64,000 nt of DNA from JANNSX01 sp046348995. Lineage in GTDB: Bacteria; Pseudomonadota; Alphaproteobacteria; Rhizobiales; Hyphomicrobiaceae. The notes below the pieces were generated by a model, which saw only the letters and a list, made by a program, of their open reading frames with translations, made no database searches and was not told the DNA's origin. Within the stretch, counting starts at the first letter, position 1. Each line of letters begins with the position of its first letter. Both the position numbers and the translations under genes were made by a program. Below, one piece after another: positions 1 through 9,017 of this stretch. Where the stretch lies: contig JAXMDB010000001.1 in NCBI GenBank assembly GCA_046348995.1, positions 372,001 through 436,000 of the forward strand, in the 5' to 3' direction.

Positions 1-1
1 T

Positions 2-412
2 CTGCAATGGGCCAACGACGACGAGGAGCTGGAAAGGCTCACCATCGGCAGCATGGCCAAATGGACGCTCGCCTCGAATGCGGCGCGCGACGAGGCGCTG
101 CTCAAGATGCTCTACGCGGAGCGCGATATGCGCCCCGACGAGATCAAGGAGCCGCTGGGGGAGGTCATCGAGGCGGCCGAGACGTTCGAGTTCGGCAAGC
201 TCCGGAAAGATGCGCTCGCCGCCATCGAGGAGCTCAAGGTCAAGGGCCCGCAGAGCAAGCGGACGATGAGCTACGCCGCGATGGCTGGACAAACGGTGCT
301 GGCGCTCGGCTGTGTCGCGGCGACCGCCATGGGCCAGCTCGAGGTCGGCGGCGCCTGCGTGGTGACGGGAGCCGTTTCATCGGCGGCGCTGAAGCTCATG
401 GGCATTCAGTGA
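2..412 (+). CDS. Hypothetical protein, 3' end only (5' end outside window)
   Basis: The reading frame is open from the first bases of the window through an internal ATG at 53 to a TGA at 410-412, so the gene probably begins upstream and only its last 136 or so codons are present. The visible part is charged and helical (many Glu, Lys, Arg) and ends in a short hydrophobic stretch rich in Ala, Gly and Val that could be one membrane segment. I do not recognise a family. A strong terminator hairpin follows directly. If translation began at the internal ATG the product would be 119 aa, but no clear ribosome-binding site precedes it. Confidence 0.55.
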   Translation: MQWANDDEELERLTIGSMAKWTLASNAARDEALLKMLYAERDMRPDEIKEPLGEVIEAAETFEFGKLRKDALAAIEELKVKGPQSKRTMSYAAMAGQTVLALGCVAATAMGQLEVGGACVVTGAVSSAALKLMGIQ

Positions 413-417
413 CGCTG

Positions 418-450
418 GTCCTGGGGAGGCGGGGGAGGCCTCCCCAGGAC
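418..450. terminator. Strong hairpin, probable intrinsic terminator
   Basis: A perfect 13-bp stem (GTCCTGGGGAGGC with its complement) closes a 7-base loop six bases after the stop codon of the preceding gene. There is no long T run on the plus strand. It lies between two convergent genes, so it may serve both. Confidence 0.6.
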
Positions 451-472
451 TCTCTCGACTTGGGCCGTCCGA

Positions 473-868
473 TCACTCCATGACCCAGAGCGTGCGTTGG
501 CGCTCGCCGCAGCTCGACCAGAAGCTCTCGACGCAATGCCGGCGGCTTCTCGAGCGGTGGGCGCTGCGGTCGTAGCCGATGATCAGGCGCCGTTTCGCGC
601 TGTGCGGCGCGGTCGCGTCGCCGGCCGTGTCCTCGGCCACTTGCGGATCTCCCGCGGGGTCGACCGGGTCTGACTGATCGGCAGGCTCGCTCGCGCTCCC
701 CCCACTCTCGTCTTGAGCCCCGGACTCGTCGTTGGTCTGCGCCCGATCGCTACGCGACTGTGCACCCGTCCGCTTGAGCGTGACGGTCTCGGCGCCCGCC
801 GGCAGAGCCACCGGCGTCAGCAGGCCGATGAGAACGGCGGATGCGGCGATCGTCGTCATGAGTTTCAC
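473..868 (-). CDS. Small secreted hypothetical protein with acidic low-complexity middle
   Basis: The product is 131 aa. It opens with a typical Sec signal peptide: Lys near the start, a hydrophobic core over about residues 6-22, then Ala-Gly-Ala. An acidic, Ser/Asp/Glu-rich linker covers about residues 35-85, followed by a basic tail with two cysteines (in HCVES and SSCGE) that could form a disulfide. A GTG start is chosen because an AGGAGGG Shine-Dalgarno lies eight bases upstream; the ATG three codons later lacks one. No family recognised. It is transcribed divergently from the cbb3 oxidase cluster. Confidence 0.6.
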   Translation of the reverse strand: MKLMTTIAASAVLIGLLTPVALPAGAETVTLKRTGAQSRSDRAQTNDESGAQDESGGSASEPADQSDPVDPAGDPQVAEDTAGDATAPHSAKRRLIIGYDRSAHRSRSRRHCVESFWSSCGERQRTLWVME

Positions 869-1053
869 GTTTGAGCCCTCCTGGTTGCGGCGGCGACTCC
901 CTCGGCCGTGCCGCTGAATGAGAACCCTCTATCGCCGCAAGCTTGACCGCAGCCTGAAGGCCCTGGTCAGGCTACATTCATCACGCTTCCCCGTGTCGTT
1001 CGGCCACATGCGGCGGCAAGCTCGCAAGTTCAGCTACGGGCGGGTGTCCGGGT

Positions 1054-1067
1054 TTGACTTGCGTCAA
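1054..1067. promoter_or_regulatory. FixK/FNR-type box upstream of ccoN
   Basis: The site reads TTGACTTGCGTCAA, a perfect TTGA-N6-TCAA dyad, which is the binding pattern of Crp/Fnr-family FixK and FNR/Anr proteins. Its centre is about 92 bases before the ccoN start codon. A class II position (centre near -41.5) would put the transcript start near 1102. In alphaproteobacteria such boxes activate fixNOQP under low oxygen, so oxygen-responsive control is inferred. Confidence 0.8.
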
Positions 1068-1152
1068 TGGCGGTTTGAGCTAACCCCTTTACGTGCGCTG
1101 GTGCCCGTCCCGCCTGGGACGATTGGCGCGCCCGGCTGAGGGGAGAACTTTC

Positions 1153-2808
1153 ATGAATACTGCGCTGCCACGGAGCAAATCTGCCGCCGTCACCGATCTG
1201 CTGATGCTGTTGGTGCTGGCGGCGGGCGGTGCGCTCGGCGTACTGCTCGCGCTCCGCACACCCGAAATCGAGATGACGATCCACGGCATCATCTTCGCCG
1301 CTTTCGCCGTTGGCGGAGCGCTGGCGGTCCTGCGAACGATGTCGTCGGGATCCGACCCCAACGCCTATAACGACGGCGTCGTGCGCGCCGGCGTGATCGC
1401 GGCGCTGTTCTGGGGCGTGGCCGGGTTCCTGGCCGGCCTCGTGATCGCGCTCCAGCTCGCCTTCCCGGTGCTCAACTTCGACCTGCCGTGGACGAGCTTC
1501 GGCCGATTGCGGCCGCTCCATACCTCGGCCGTGATCTTCGCCTTCGGCGGCAACGCGCTGATCGCCTCGACCTTCTTCATCGTCCAGCGCACCTGCCAGG
1601 CCCGTCTCGCCGGACGCTGGTCGCCCTGGTTCGTCTTCTGGGGCTATCAGCTGTTCATCGTGCTGGCGGCCACCGGCTACATCCTCGGCATCACCTCGGG
1701 CAAGGAGTACTCGGAGCCCGAGTGGTACGTCGATCTGTGGCTGACGATTGTCTGGGTGGTCTATCTCCTCGTCTTCCTCGGCACCATCTGGCGCCGCAAG
1801 GAGCCGCACATCTACGTCGCCAACTGGTTCTTCCTGGCCTTCATCGTCACCGTGGCGATGCTGCACATCGTCAACAACCTGGCGCTGCCGGTGTCGTGGA
1901 CGGGCACCAAGAGCTACGTCGTCTATGCCGGCGTCCAGGATGCGATGACCCAGTGGTGGTACGGCCATAACGCGGTCGGCTTCTTCCTCACCGCCGGCTT
2001 CCTCGGCATGATGTACTACTTCGTGCCCAAGCGGGTGGAGCGGCCGGTCTACTCCTACCGCCTGTCGATCGTGCACTTCTGGTCGCTGATCTTCCTCTAC
2101 ATCTGGGCCGGTCCGCATCATCTCCACTACACGGCGCTGCCCGATTGGGCGCAGACGCTCGGCATGACCTTCTCGATCATGCTGTGGATGCCGTCGTGGG
2201 GTGGCATGATCAACGGCCTGATGACGCTGTCGGGCGCCTGGGACAAGCTGCGCACCGACGCCGTCGTGCGCATGCTCGTCGTCTCCGTTGCCTTCTACGG
2301 CATGTCGACCTTCGAAGGGCCGCTCATGTCGGTGAAAGCCGTCAACTCGCTCTCCCACTACACCGACTGGACGATCGGGCACGTGCATTCGGGCGCGCTC
2401 GGCTGGGTCGGCATGGTGTCCTTCGGCACCATCTACTGCCTCGTGCCGTGGCTGTGGAACCGGCGTGGTCTCTACTCGATCCGGCTGGTCGAGTGGCACT
2501 TCTGGCTCGCGACCATCGGCATCCTTCTCTACATCACCTCGATGTGGGTGTCGGGCATCATGCAGGGCTTGATGTGGCGTGCTTACGACAGCCTGGGCTT
2601 CCTCCAGTACTCGTTCGTCGAGACGGTCGAGGCCATGCACTGGCCCTACATCATCCGGGCGACGGGTGGCGGACTGTTCGTCATCGGAGCTCTCATCATG
2701 GTCTACAACGTCTGGCGGACGGCTCGCGGTGACGAGCCGGTGGATCTCGCCGAGCAGCCGCGCGTCGCCGCCGCGCCTGAGCTGCGCGCACTGGCTGCGG
2801 CCGAATAA
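1153..2808 (+). CDS. ccoN: cbb3-type cytochrome c oxidase subunit I (CcoN/FixN)
   Basis: This is the catalytic haem-copper subunit of the high-affinity cbb3 terminal oxidase, an inner-membrane proton pump that reduces oxygen to water. The 551-aa product has about a dozen hydrophobic segments. Haem-ligand candidates include His123 in LHTSAV and the histidines in GPHHLHY and in TIGHVHSGALGWVG. The start at 1153 is chosen over an upstream in-frame ATG at 1093 because GAGGGGAG lies just before it and the upstream start would fall close to or before the predicted transcript start. It is the first gene of ccoNOQPGHIS and sits behind a FixK/FNR box. Confidence 0.95.
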   Translation: MNTALPRSKSAAVTDLLMLLVLAAGGALGVLLALRTPEIEMTIHGIIFAAFAVGGALAVLRTMSSGSDPNAYNDGVVRAGVIAALFWGVAGFLAGLVIALQLAFPVLNFDLPWTSFGRLRPLHTSAVIFAFGGNALIASTFFIVQRTCQARLAGRWSPWFVFWGYQLFIVLAATGYILGITSGKEYSEPEWYVDLWLTIVWVVYLLVFLGTIWRRKEPHIYVANWFFLAFIVTVAMLHIVNNLALPVSWTGTKSYVVYAGVQDAMTQWWYGHNAVGFFLTAGFLGMMYYFVPKRVERPVYSYRLSIVHFWSLIFLYIWAGPHHLHYTALPDWAQTLGMTFSIMLWMPSWGGMINGLMTLSGAWDKLRTDAVVRMLVVSVAFYGMSTFEGPLMSVKAVNSLSHYTDWTIGHVHSGALGWVGMVSFGTIYCLVPWLWNRRGLYSIRLVEWHFWLATIGILLYITSMWVSGIMQGLMWRAYDSLGFLQYSFVETVEAMHWPYIIRATGGGLFVIGALIMVYNVWRTARGDEPVDLAEQPRVAAAPELRALAAAE

Positions 2809-2822
2809 GGGGGGCGGGTATC

Positions 2823-3548
2823 ATGAAGCACGCAATCTTCGAAAAGCACTCGCTGGTTCTCTTGATCGGCATCCTGGTGGTCGTCTCGATCGGAGGACTG
2901 GTGCAGCTCGCACCGCTCTTCTACCTCGAATCGACCATCGAGAAGGTGGACGGTATGCGGCCCTACTCGCCGCTCGAGCTCGCCGGACGTGACATCTACG
3001 TCCGGGAAGGCTGCTACAACTGCCACAGCCAGATGGTCCGCTCGCTCCGCGACGAGGTGGAGCGCTACGGTCACTACTCGCTGGCCGCCGAGAGCATGTA
3101 CGACCATCCCTTCCAGTGGGGCTCGAAGCGGACGGGGCCCGACCTCGCCCGCGTCGGTGGCAAGTACTCGGACGACTGGCACATCGCGCACATGAAGAAC
3201 CCGCGCGCGGTCGTGCCGGAGAGCATCATGCCGGGCTACCCCTGGCTCGCTGAGCGCCCGCTCGACTACACCAGCATCGCCGAGAAGTTGAAGACTCAGG
3301 CGGCGTTGGGCGTGCCCTACACGCAAGAGATGATCGACAACGCCAAGGACGACGTCGCGCGTCAGGCCAATCCGGACGCGGCAGGGGCCGATCAGGTCGC
3401 CGCCCGCTATCCGAAGGCTCAGATCCGCGTCTTCGACGGCAATGCGGAGACGGTGACTGAGCTCGACGCCGTCGTCGCCTATCTGCAAATGCTCGGCACC
3501 CTCGTCGACTTCGCCAAGTACGACGAAGCCGGGCCGAACCTGAGATAG
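2823..3548 (+). CDS. ccoO: cbb3 oxidase monohaem cytochrome c subunit (CcoO/FixO)
   Basis: CcoO passes electrons from CcoP to CcoN. The 241-aa protein has an N-terminal membrane anchor (about residues 10-34) and a periplasmic cytochrome c domain with the haem-binding motif CYNCH at residues 64-68. The methionine in ESIMPGYPW is the likely axial ligand. Length and motif order match the family. It lies 14 bases after ccoN and is followed directly by ccoQ. Confidence 0.95.
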   Translation: MKHAIFEKHSLVLLIGILVVVSIGGLVQLAPLFYLESTIEKVDGMRPYSPLELAGRDIYVREGCYNCHSQMVRSLRDEVERYGHYSLAAESMYDHPFQWGSKRTGPDLARVGGKYSDDWHIAHMKNPRAVVPESIMPGYPWLAERPLDYTSIAEKLKTQAALGVPYTQEMIDNAKDDVARQANPDAAGADQVAARYPKAQIRVFDGNAETVTELDAVVAYLQMLGTLVDFAKYDEAGPNLR

Positions 3549-3561
3549 GAGGACGAGGCTT

Positions 3562-3741
3562 ATGACCTACGACACCGTCGTCCTCTTATCGCAGACGTCG
3601 ATGCTGCTGTTCTTCATCGTCTTCTTTCTCGCCATTCTCGCCTACGCCTGCTGGCCGTCGAACAAAGCTAAGTTCGACCATGCGGCACGCGTTCCGCTGC
3701 GGCGGGACGAGGATATCGATCTGAACCGGGGGCTCTCATGA
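3562..3741 (+). CDS. ccoQ: cbb3 oxidase small subunit (CcoQ/FixQ)
   Basis: A 59-aa protein read directly from the sequence: one transmembrane helix (about residues 14-31, rich in Leu, Phe, Ile and Val) followed by a basic, then acidic, cytoplasmic tail. This is the usual size and build of CcoQ, which stabilises or regulates the oxidase complex. It starts 13 bases after ccoO behind AGGAGGACGAGG, and its TGA overlaps the ccoP ATG (ATGA), so translation is coupled. It is easy to miss in automated calling because it is under 60 codons. Confidence 0.9.
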   Translation: MTYDTVVLLSQTSMLLFFIVFFLAILAYACWPSNKAKFDHAARVPLRRDEDIDLNRGLS

Positions 3742-4610
3742 GCACGAACCAACACGACATCGATCACGTCACCGGCATCCAGACCACCGGTCACGAGTGG
3801 GATGGCATCAAAGAGCTGAACAAGCCGCTGCCGCGGTGGTGGGTTTGGACGCTGTGGGCGTGCGTCGTCTGGTCCATCGCCTACTGGATCGCCTATCCCG
3901 CCTGGCCGACCATGGCGGGCTACACGCAAGGCATGCTCGGCTACAGTCAGCGGCAGCGCGTCATGGACGAGGTTGCCGCCGGCAAGGCCGCGCAGGGTGA
4001 GCTTGTCGAGAAGATCAAGCTCGCGAGCCTGGCCGACATCGAGAAGACGCCCGACCTCCTCAACTTCGCCGTGGCCGGCGGCCGCGCGGTATTCGGCGAC
4101 AATTGCGCCGGCTGCCACGGCCGTGGCGCGGAAGGCCGGGCCGGCTTCCCCAACCTGAACGACGACGATTGGCTGTGGGGCGGCACGCTCGACGATATCC
4201 ACAAGACCATCGAGGTCGGCGTCCGCAGCACGCATGCCGATACGCGGCAGAACCAGATGCCGCGCTTCGGCATCGACGGGCTGCTGGAGCCGGCTCAGAT
4301 CAACGACGTAGCGGAATATGTCGTTTCGCTGTCGGACAAGGCGGGCGATGCGGCGGCGGCCGAGCGTGGCAAGGCGATCTTCGCCGAGCAATGTGTCGCT
4401 TGCCATGGCGAGGACGCCAAGGGCAAGCTCGACATGGGCGGGCCGAATCTGACGGACAAGATCTGGCTCTACGGCGGCTCGAAAGAGACTATACTCGAGA
4501 CTCTCCGGGCCGGTCGCGGTGGCGTCATGCCGACGTGGAGCGGCCGTCTCGACCCGACAACGATCAAACAGCTCGCCGTCTATGTGCATAGTCTCGGCGG
4601 CGGCAAGTAG
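3738..4610 (+). CDS. ccoP: cbb3 oxidase dihaem cytochrome c subunit (CcoP/FixP)
   Basis: CcoP receives electrons from periplasmic donors. The 290-aa protein has a membrane helix at about residues 34-53 and two cytochrome c domains with CAGCH (residues 123-127) and CVACH (219-223). The PxW-containing start of the membrane segment is typical of the family. It overlaps ccoQ by four bases and is followed 15 bases later by ccoG. Confidence 0.95.
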   Translation: MSTNQHDIDHVTGIQTTGHEWDGIKELNKPLPRWWVWTLWACVVWSIAYWIAYPAWPTMAGYTQGMLGYSQRQRVMDEVAAGKAAQGELVEKIKLASLADIEKTPDLLNFAVAGGRAVFGDNCAGCHGRGAEGRAGFPNLNDDDWLWGGTLDDIHKTIEVGVRSTHADTRQNQMPRFGIDGLLEPAQINDVAEYVVSLSDKAGDAAAAERGKAIFAEQCVACHGEDAKGKLDMGGPNLTDKIWLYGGSKETILETLRAGRGGVMPTWSGRLDPTTIKQLAVYVHSLGGGK

Positions 4611-4625
4611 GTTGCTGGACTGAGC

Positions 4626-6140
4626 ATGACACAGCTCGAAGCGCTTGCGGCTCGAGCGGTATCGGAGGCACAGGGTGCTTCCGATGCTGCTCCTGGGATC
4701 GCCCGGAGCGATGCCGAGGCGGTCAACGCCAAGGCCTCGCGTGAGCTTTATGCGTCGCGCAAGAAGGTCTACGCCAAGCTCGCGACCGGCTTTTTCCGCA
4801 ACATCAAATGGGCGGTGATGGCCTTCGCGCTCGGGGTCTACTACCTCCTGCCGTGGTTGCGCTGGCCGCGCGCTCCCGAGCTGCCGAGCCAGGCCGTGCT
4901 ACTCGATTTCGCGCATCAGCGCCTCTTCCTCGGCCCGGTCGAGATCTGGCCGCAGGAATTCTACATCATCACCGGCATCCTGGTGGTGTCGGCGCTCTCG
5001 CTCTTCCTCGTCACCGCGCTCGCAGGCCGTGTGTGGTGCGGCTATGCCTGTCCGCAGACGGTGTGGACGGACCTGATGGTCGCCATCGAGCGGTTTTGGC
5101 AGGGCGACCGCAACCAGCGCATGAAGCTCGACAAGGAGCCGTGGGGCGCGCGCAAGCTCCTGCTCAAAGGGGCGACGCACCTCTCCTGGATCCTCGTCGG
5201 CCTGCTGACCGGCGGCGCCCTCGTGTTCTACTTCCGCGACGCTCCGACGCTGGCGCACGAACTCGTGACCGGCACCGCGCCGATCATCGCCTACATCTTC
5301 CTCGCACTGTTCGCCGGCACGACGTACCTGCTCGGCGGCATCGCGCGTGAGCAGGTCTGCACCTACATGTGCCCCTGGCCGCGCATCCAGGGCGCGATGT
5401 TCGACGGCGACTCCCTGCTCGTCACCTACCGCGGCTACCGCGGCGAGCCACGCGGGCCGCACAAGAAGGGCCAGAGCTGGGAGGGCCGGGGCGACTGCAT
5501 CGATTGCAAGCTGTGCGTCGCCGTCTGTCCGGCCGGCATCGACATCCGCGACGGCCCGCAGCTCGAATGCATCCAGTGCGCGCTTTGCGTGGATGCCTGC
5601 AACGAGGTGATGGGGAAGCTCGGGCGGCCGGCCAACCTGATCGGCTACAGCACATTCCATCAGATGGATGCCGCCGAGCACCATCTGAAAGCGCCGATGA
5701 AGCTCGTCCGGCCGCGCACGATTCTTTACAGCACGCTCATCGCGATCGTGTCCGCCGTCACGCTGTGGGCCGTGCTGGCGCGCTCGACGCTCGAGGTCAA
5801 CGTCCTGCGTGATCGCAATCCGCTCTTCGTCCAACTTTCGGACGGCAACATCCGCAACGGCTATACGATCAAGATCTTGAACAAGCGGCCCGAGGCGCGC
5901 GATTTCCGCATCGAGGTGAAGGGCTTGGACGGCGCCAAGATGAGCATGGTCGGCTTCGAGGCTTTGCCTGAAAAGGTGACCGTCGCCAGCGACGGCTTGC
6001 GCCAGCTCAAGGTCTACGTCGAGGCGCCAGGGCCAAATACACCCGGCGTCGACTCGAGAGACTTCTCTTTCGTCATCACTGATCTCGGCGACGGCGCCGT
6101 CAGCACCAACGCCACGAACTTCAAGAGCCCGAGCCCATGA
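4626..6140 (+). CDS. ccoG: cbb3 oxidase assembly ferredoxin-like protein (CcoG/FixG/RdxA)
   Basis: CcoG is a membrane iron-sulfur protein needed for copper handling during cbb3 assembly; the family is reported to reduce Cu(II). The 504-aa product has several membrane helices in its first half, then two ferredoxin-like cysteine clusters, CxxCxxC starting at Cys291 and at Cys315, consistent with two [4Fe-4S] centres. A C-terminal periplasmic Ig-like domain follows another membrane segment. Its stop overlaps the ccoH start (ATGA). Confidence 0.93.
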   Translation: MTQLEALAARAVSEAQGASDAAPGIARSDAEAVNAKASRELYASRKKVYAKLATGFFRNIKWAVMAFALGVYYLLPWLRWPRAPELPSQAVLLDFAHQRLFLGPVEIWPQEFYIITGILVVSALSLFLVTALAGRVWCGYACPQTVWTDLMVAIERFWQGDRNQRMKLDKEPWGARKLLLKGATHLSWILVGLLTGGALVFYFRDAPTLAHELVTGTAPIIAYIFLALFAGTTYLLGGIAREQVCTYMCPWPRIQGAMFDGDSLLVTYRGYRGEPRGPHKKGQSWEGRGDCIDCKLCVAVCPAGIDIRDGPQLECIQCALCVDACNEVMGKLGRPANLIGYSTFHQMDAAEHHLKAPMKLVRPRTILYSTLIAIVSAVTLWAVLARSTLEVNVLRDRNPLFVQLSDGNIRNGYTIKILNKRPEARDFRIEVKGLDGAKMSMVGFEALPEKVTVASDGLRQLKVYVEAPGPNTPGVDSRDFSFVITDLGDGAVSTNATNFKSPSP

Positions 6141-6637
6141 GCCAAGCCCTGACGCCCCGGCGGATCGAAGGCCGCCATGTTCTCGCGATCTTTCTCGCCT
6201 TCTTCGGCGTGATGCTCGCGGCCAACGGCGCCTTCGTCTATTTCGCGTTGTCGACGTTCGGCGGCGTCGAGACCGAGGACGCCTATCGCAAAGGCCTCGA
6301 CTACAACGCGACACTTGGGGAAGCGAACGCCCAAGCGAGCCTCGGCTGGCAGCCGGCGCTTGCGCTCGACGCGGCATCCGGCACGCTGACGCTGAAGGTC
6401 GCCGATAAGACGGGCAAGCCCGTGACGGGGCTCAAGATCACGGGCGTCCTGATGCGTCCGGTGACCAACGTCGGCGACCGCAAGCTCGACGGCTTCGTGG
6501 AGCAAGCAGGCGGCATCTATGTCGAGCGGCTCGATGCGCTCGTGCCGGGCACCTGGATCGCCGATCTCGCCATGCAGTGGGAGACCGGCATTCCCTTCAA
6601 GATGCGAGAGCGCCTATGGCAGCCACCCAAGTCCTGA
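6137..6637 (+). CDS. ccoH: cbb3 oxidase assembly protein (CcoH/FixH)
   Basis: The 166-aa protein has one N-terminal membrane helix (about residues 15-37) followed by a periplasmic beta-rich domain, as in the FixH family, which is required for cbb3 assembly. It is coupled to ccoG by a four-base overlap, and its 3' end overlaps the likely ccoI start by 22 bases. Confidence 0.9.
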   Translation: MSQALTPRRIEGRHVLAIFLAFFGVMLAANGAFVYFALSTFGGVETEDAYRKGLDYNATLGEANAQASLGWQPALALDAASGTLTLKVADKTGKPVTGLKITGVLMRPVTNVGDRKLDGFVEQAGGIYVERLDALVPGTWIADLAMQWETGIPFKMRERLWQPPKS

Positions 6638-8826
6638 CGCGGTCGCCGCTGCAAGGCGCGGCCTGCTGCACGCCAGACGAGCCGAAATTCTCCTCGGTTG
6701 CGTTGACCGTCGAGAACATGACCTGCGGCGTCTGCATGTCGAAGGTCGAGCGCGCGCTCAAGGCGGCCGAAGGCGTGGCGCTAGCGCGCGTGAACCTCTC
6801 GGCCAAGCGCGTCAGCGTTTCCTACGATCAGAGCCGGACGAATGCGCCCGAGCTCATCGATGTGCTGGCGCGGGCCGGCTACAGGGCCGCCGAGATCGCC
6901 GCGACGCAGGCTGATCCGACGAAGCTCGTCGACCGCGACCTCTTGAAGCGTATCGGCGTCGCGGGCTTCGCCGCGGCCAACATCATGTTGCTGTCGGTGT
7001 CCGTCTGGGCGGGCCTTGCGAGCGACATGGGGCCGGGCCTGCAGGCCATGTTCCATTGGGTCTCGGCGCTGATCGCCATGCCGGCGATCGCCTATGCGGG
7101 GCAGCCGTTTTTCCAGTCCGCCGCCAGCGCCATCCGCGGCCGCCGTCTCAACATGGACGTGCCGATCTCGGTCGCGATCACGCTGGCGACGGCAATGAGC
7201 TTGTTCCAGACGACGCGCGGCTCGAGCGAGGTCTATTTCGACGCCGCCGTGACGCTCTTGTTCTTCTTGTTGATCGGACGGTTCCTCGACAACCAGGTCC
7301 GCTCCAAAGCCGTCGGCGCGGCGCAGAATCTGCTGGCGCTGCGGGCGACGCGCGCCCGCGTGCTTGCCGACGACGGGTCGGTCAGCGATTGCGCGGCCTC
7401 GACGCTGCGTCCGGGCATGCGGCTGCTGGTCGCCGCCGGCGAGCGCGTGCCCGCGGATGGATTGCTGCGCCTCAAGGGCACCGAGCTGGACGAGAGCTTG
7501 ATCACGGGCGAGACGGCGCCGCGCATGGCCCAAGCGGGCGATGCCGTCTACGCCGGCACGATCAATCTCGGCCAGCCGGTCGAGGTGCAGGTGACGGCGA
7601 GCGACGAGGGCACGCTGCTTGCCGAGATCGCACGCCTGATGGCGGCGGCCGAGCAGGGGCGTGGCCGCTACGTGCGTCTCGCCGACCGCGCCGCCCGGCT
7701 CTACGCGCCGCTCGTCCACATGCTCGGCCTGTCGACGTTCTTGGGCTGGCTCGCGCTCGGCCAAGGCTGGGAAGCGGGGCTGACGGCGGCGATCGCCGTG
7801 CTCATCATCACCTGCCCGTGCGCGCTCGCGCTCGCCGTCCCTGCCGTGCAGGTCGCCGCCGCCCAACGGCTCTTCCGCAAGGGGGTGCTCGTGAAGGCGG
7901 CCGACGGTCTCGAGCGCTTGGCCGAGGTCGACACGGTTGTGCTCGACAAGACCGGCACGCTGACGCTCGGCCGGCCGCAACTCGTCGGCATCGAACGCTA
8001 CGATCCGGCGCTTCTGAAGGCGGCCGCTTCACTCGCCGCCGTCAGCCGTCACCCCTATGCGCGGGCGCTCACGAGTGCGGTCGAGGCGCGGCTCGGGCCC
8101 GTGAAGGCCGCCGCCGACGTCGAGGAGGTGCCGGGCTCCGGGCTTGTTTGCCGGACCAGCGACGGCGAGGCGCGCCTCGGCTCGGCGAGCTTTGCCGGTG
8201 TCGCTCAGACCGGCGACAGCGTCCTCTGGTTCACGGCGCCGGGCCGTGCGCCGGCCGGCTTCGCGTTCCGCGACGATCTGCGCTCCGATGCCGCCGAGAC
8301 GGTCGCGACGCTCAAGCGCGCCGGCTTCGCTGTCGAGGTGCTTTCCGGCGACACCGAGGCGCGCGTCGCCGAGATGGCGGCGGCAGCTGGCATCGCCGAC
8401 TACCATGGCGCGCAACGTCCCGCCGACAAGATCGCCCGGATCGAAACTTTGAAGGCGCAGGGCCGCCGCGTCCTCATGATCGGCGATGGCTTGAACGACG
8501 CCCCCGCGCTCGCAGCCGGTCACGCCTCGATCTCCCCCTCGACCGCTGCCGACATCAGTCAAACGGCCTCCGACGCGGTGTTCCAGGGCGAGGCGCTTGC
8601 GCCCGCTCTCGAGGCGTTGGGTGTCGCGCGCATGCAGCGGCGGATGGCCTTGCAGAACTTCGCCATCGCGCTCGGCTACAACGTCGTGTCCGTGCCGCTC
8701 GCCATGGCGGGGCACGTGACGCCGCTCATCGCCGCCATCGCCATGTCGACCTCCTCGATCGCGGTCACCCTCAACGCGCTGCGGCTCGGCCGTATCGCTT
8801 GTCCTGCGAAGGCGGATCGCACATGA
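6616..8826 (+). CDS. ccoI: Copper-exporting P1B-type ATPase for oxidase assembly (CcoI/FixI)
   Basis: A heavy-metal P-type ATPase that moves copper across the inner membrane for delivery to the cbb3 CuB site. The 736-aa product has an N-terminal HMA domain with MTCGVC (Cys37, Cys40), an extra Cys-Cys pair at 17-18, the membrane CPC motif at 400-402, the phosphorylation motif DKTGTLT from Asp444, and the hinge motif GDGLNDAP. The start at 6616 is preferred over one 13 codons upstream because a GAGAG site precedes it. Its stop overlaps the ccoS start. Confidence 0.95.
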   Translation: MAATQVLTRSPLQGAACCTPDEPKFSSVALTVENMTCGVCMSKVERALKAAEGVALARVNLSAKRVSVSYDQSRTNAPELIDVLARAGYRAAEIAATQADPTKLVDRDLLKRIGVAGFAAANIMLLSVSVWAGLASDMGPGLQAMFHWVSALIAMPAIAYAGQPFFQSAASAIRGRRLNMDVPISVAITLATAMSLFQTTRGSSEVYFDAAVTLLFFLLIGRFLDNQVRSKAVGAAQNLLALRATRARVLADDGSVSDCAASTLRPGMRLLVAAGERVPADGLLRLKGTELDESLITGETAPRMAQAGDAVYAGTINLGQPVEVQVTASDEGTLLAEIARLMAAAEQGRGRYVRLADRAARLYAPLVHMLGLSTFLGWLALGQGWEAGLTAAIAVLIITCPCALALAVPAVQVAAAQRLFRKGVLVKAADGLERLAEVDTVVLDKTGTLTLGRPQLVGIERYDPALLKAAASLAAVSRHPYARALTSAVEARLGPVKAAADVEEVPGSGLVCRTSDGEARLGSASFAGVAQTGDSVLWFTAPGRAPAGFAFRDDLRSDAAETVATLKRAGFAVEVLSGDTEARVAEMAAAAGIADYHGAQRPADKIARIETLKAQGRRVLMIGDGLNDAPALAAGHASISPSTAADISQTASDAVFQGEALAPALEALGVARMQRRMALQNFAIALGYNVVSVPLAMAGHVTPLIAAIAMSTSSIAVTLNALRLGRIACPAKADRT

Positions 8827-9005
8827 CCTCACTGGTCTATCTCGTGCCCATCGCGCTATCCTTGGGGCTCGCCGCGCTCGTGGCGTTCCTGTGGGCGCTG
8901 AACTCGGGTCAGTTCGAGGACTTGGAAGGCGCCGGCTGGCGCGTGCTCGAGGATAGTCCGCGGCCGGCCGAGGCGCCGCGCGCGGTGTCCCGAGACGCCG
9001 ATTGA
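8823..9005 (+). CDS. ccoS: cbb3 oxidase maturation protein (CcoS/FixS)
   Basis: A 60-aa single-pass membrane protein (hydrophobic stretch at about residues 5-26) followed by the family hallmark SGQFEDLEG and a short acidic tail. CcoS is needed for cofactor insertion into the cbb3 oxidase. Coupled to ccoI by an ATGA overlap. It is the last recognisable assembly gene of the operon. Confidence 0.92.
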   Translation: MTSLVYLVPIALSLGLAALVAFLWALNSGQFEDLEGAGWRVLEDSPRPAEAPRAVSRDAD

Positions 9006-9017
9006 AGGAGAGCTGGG

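Noticed and set aside
918..1139. 73-codon open frame upstream of ccoN
   Set aside because: It overlaps the FixK/FNR box and probable promoter, lacks a ribosome-binding site and looks like no protein family.
1030..2640. 536-codon antisense frame over ccoN
   Set aside because: Arg/His/Asp-rich shadow typical of the opposite strand of a GC-rich gene; ccoN itself is certain.
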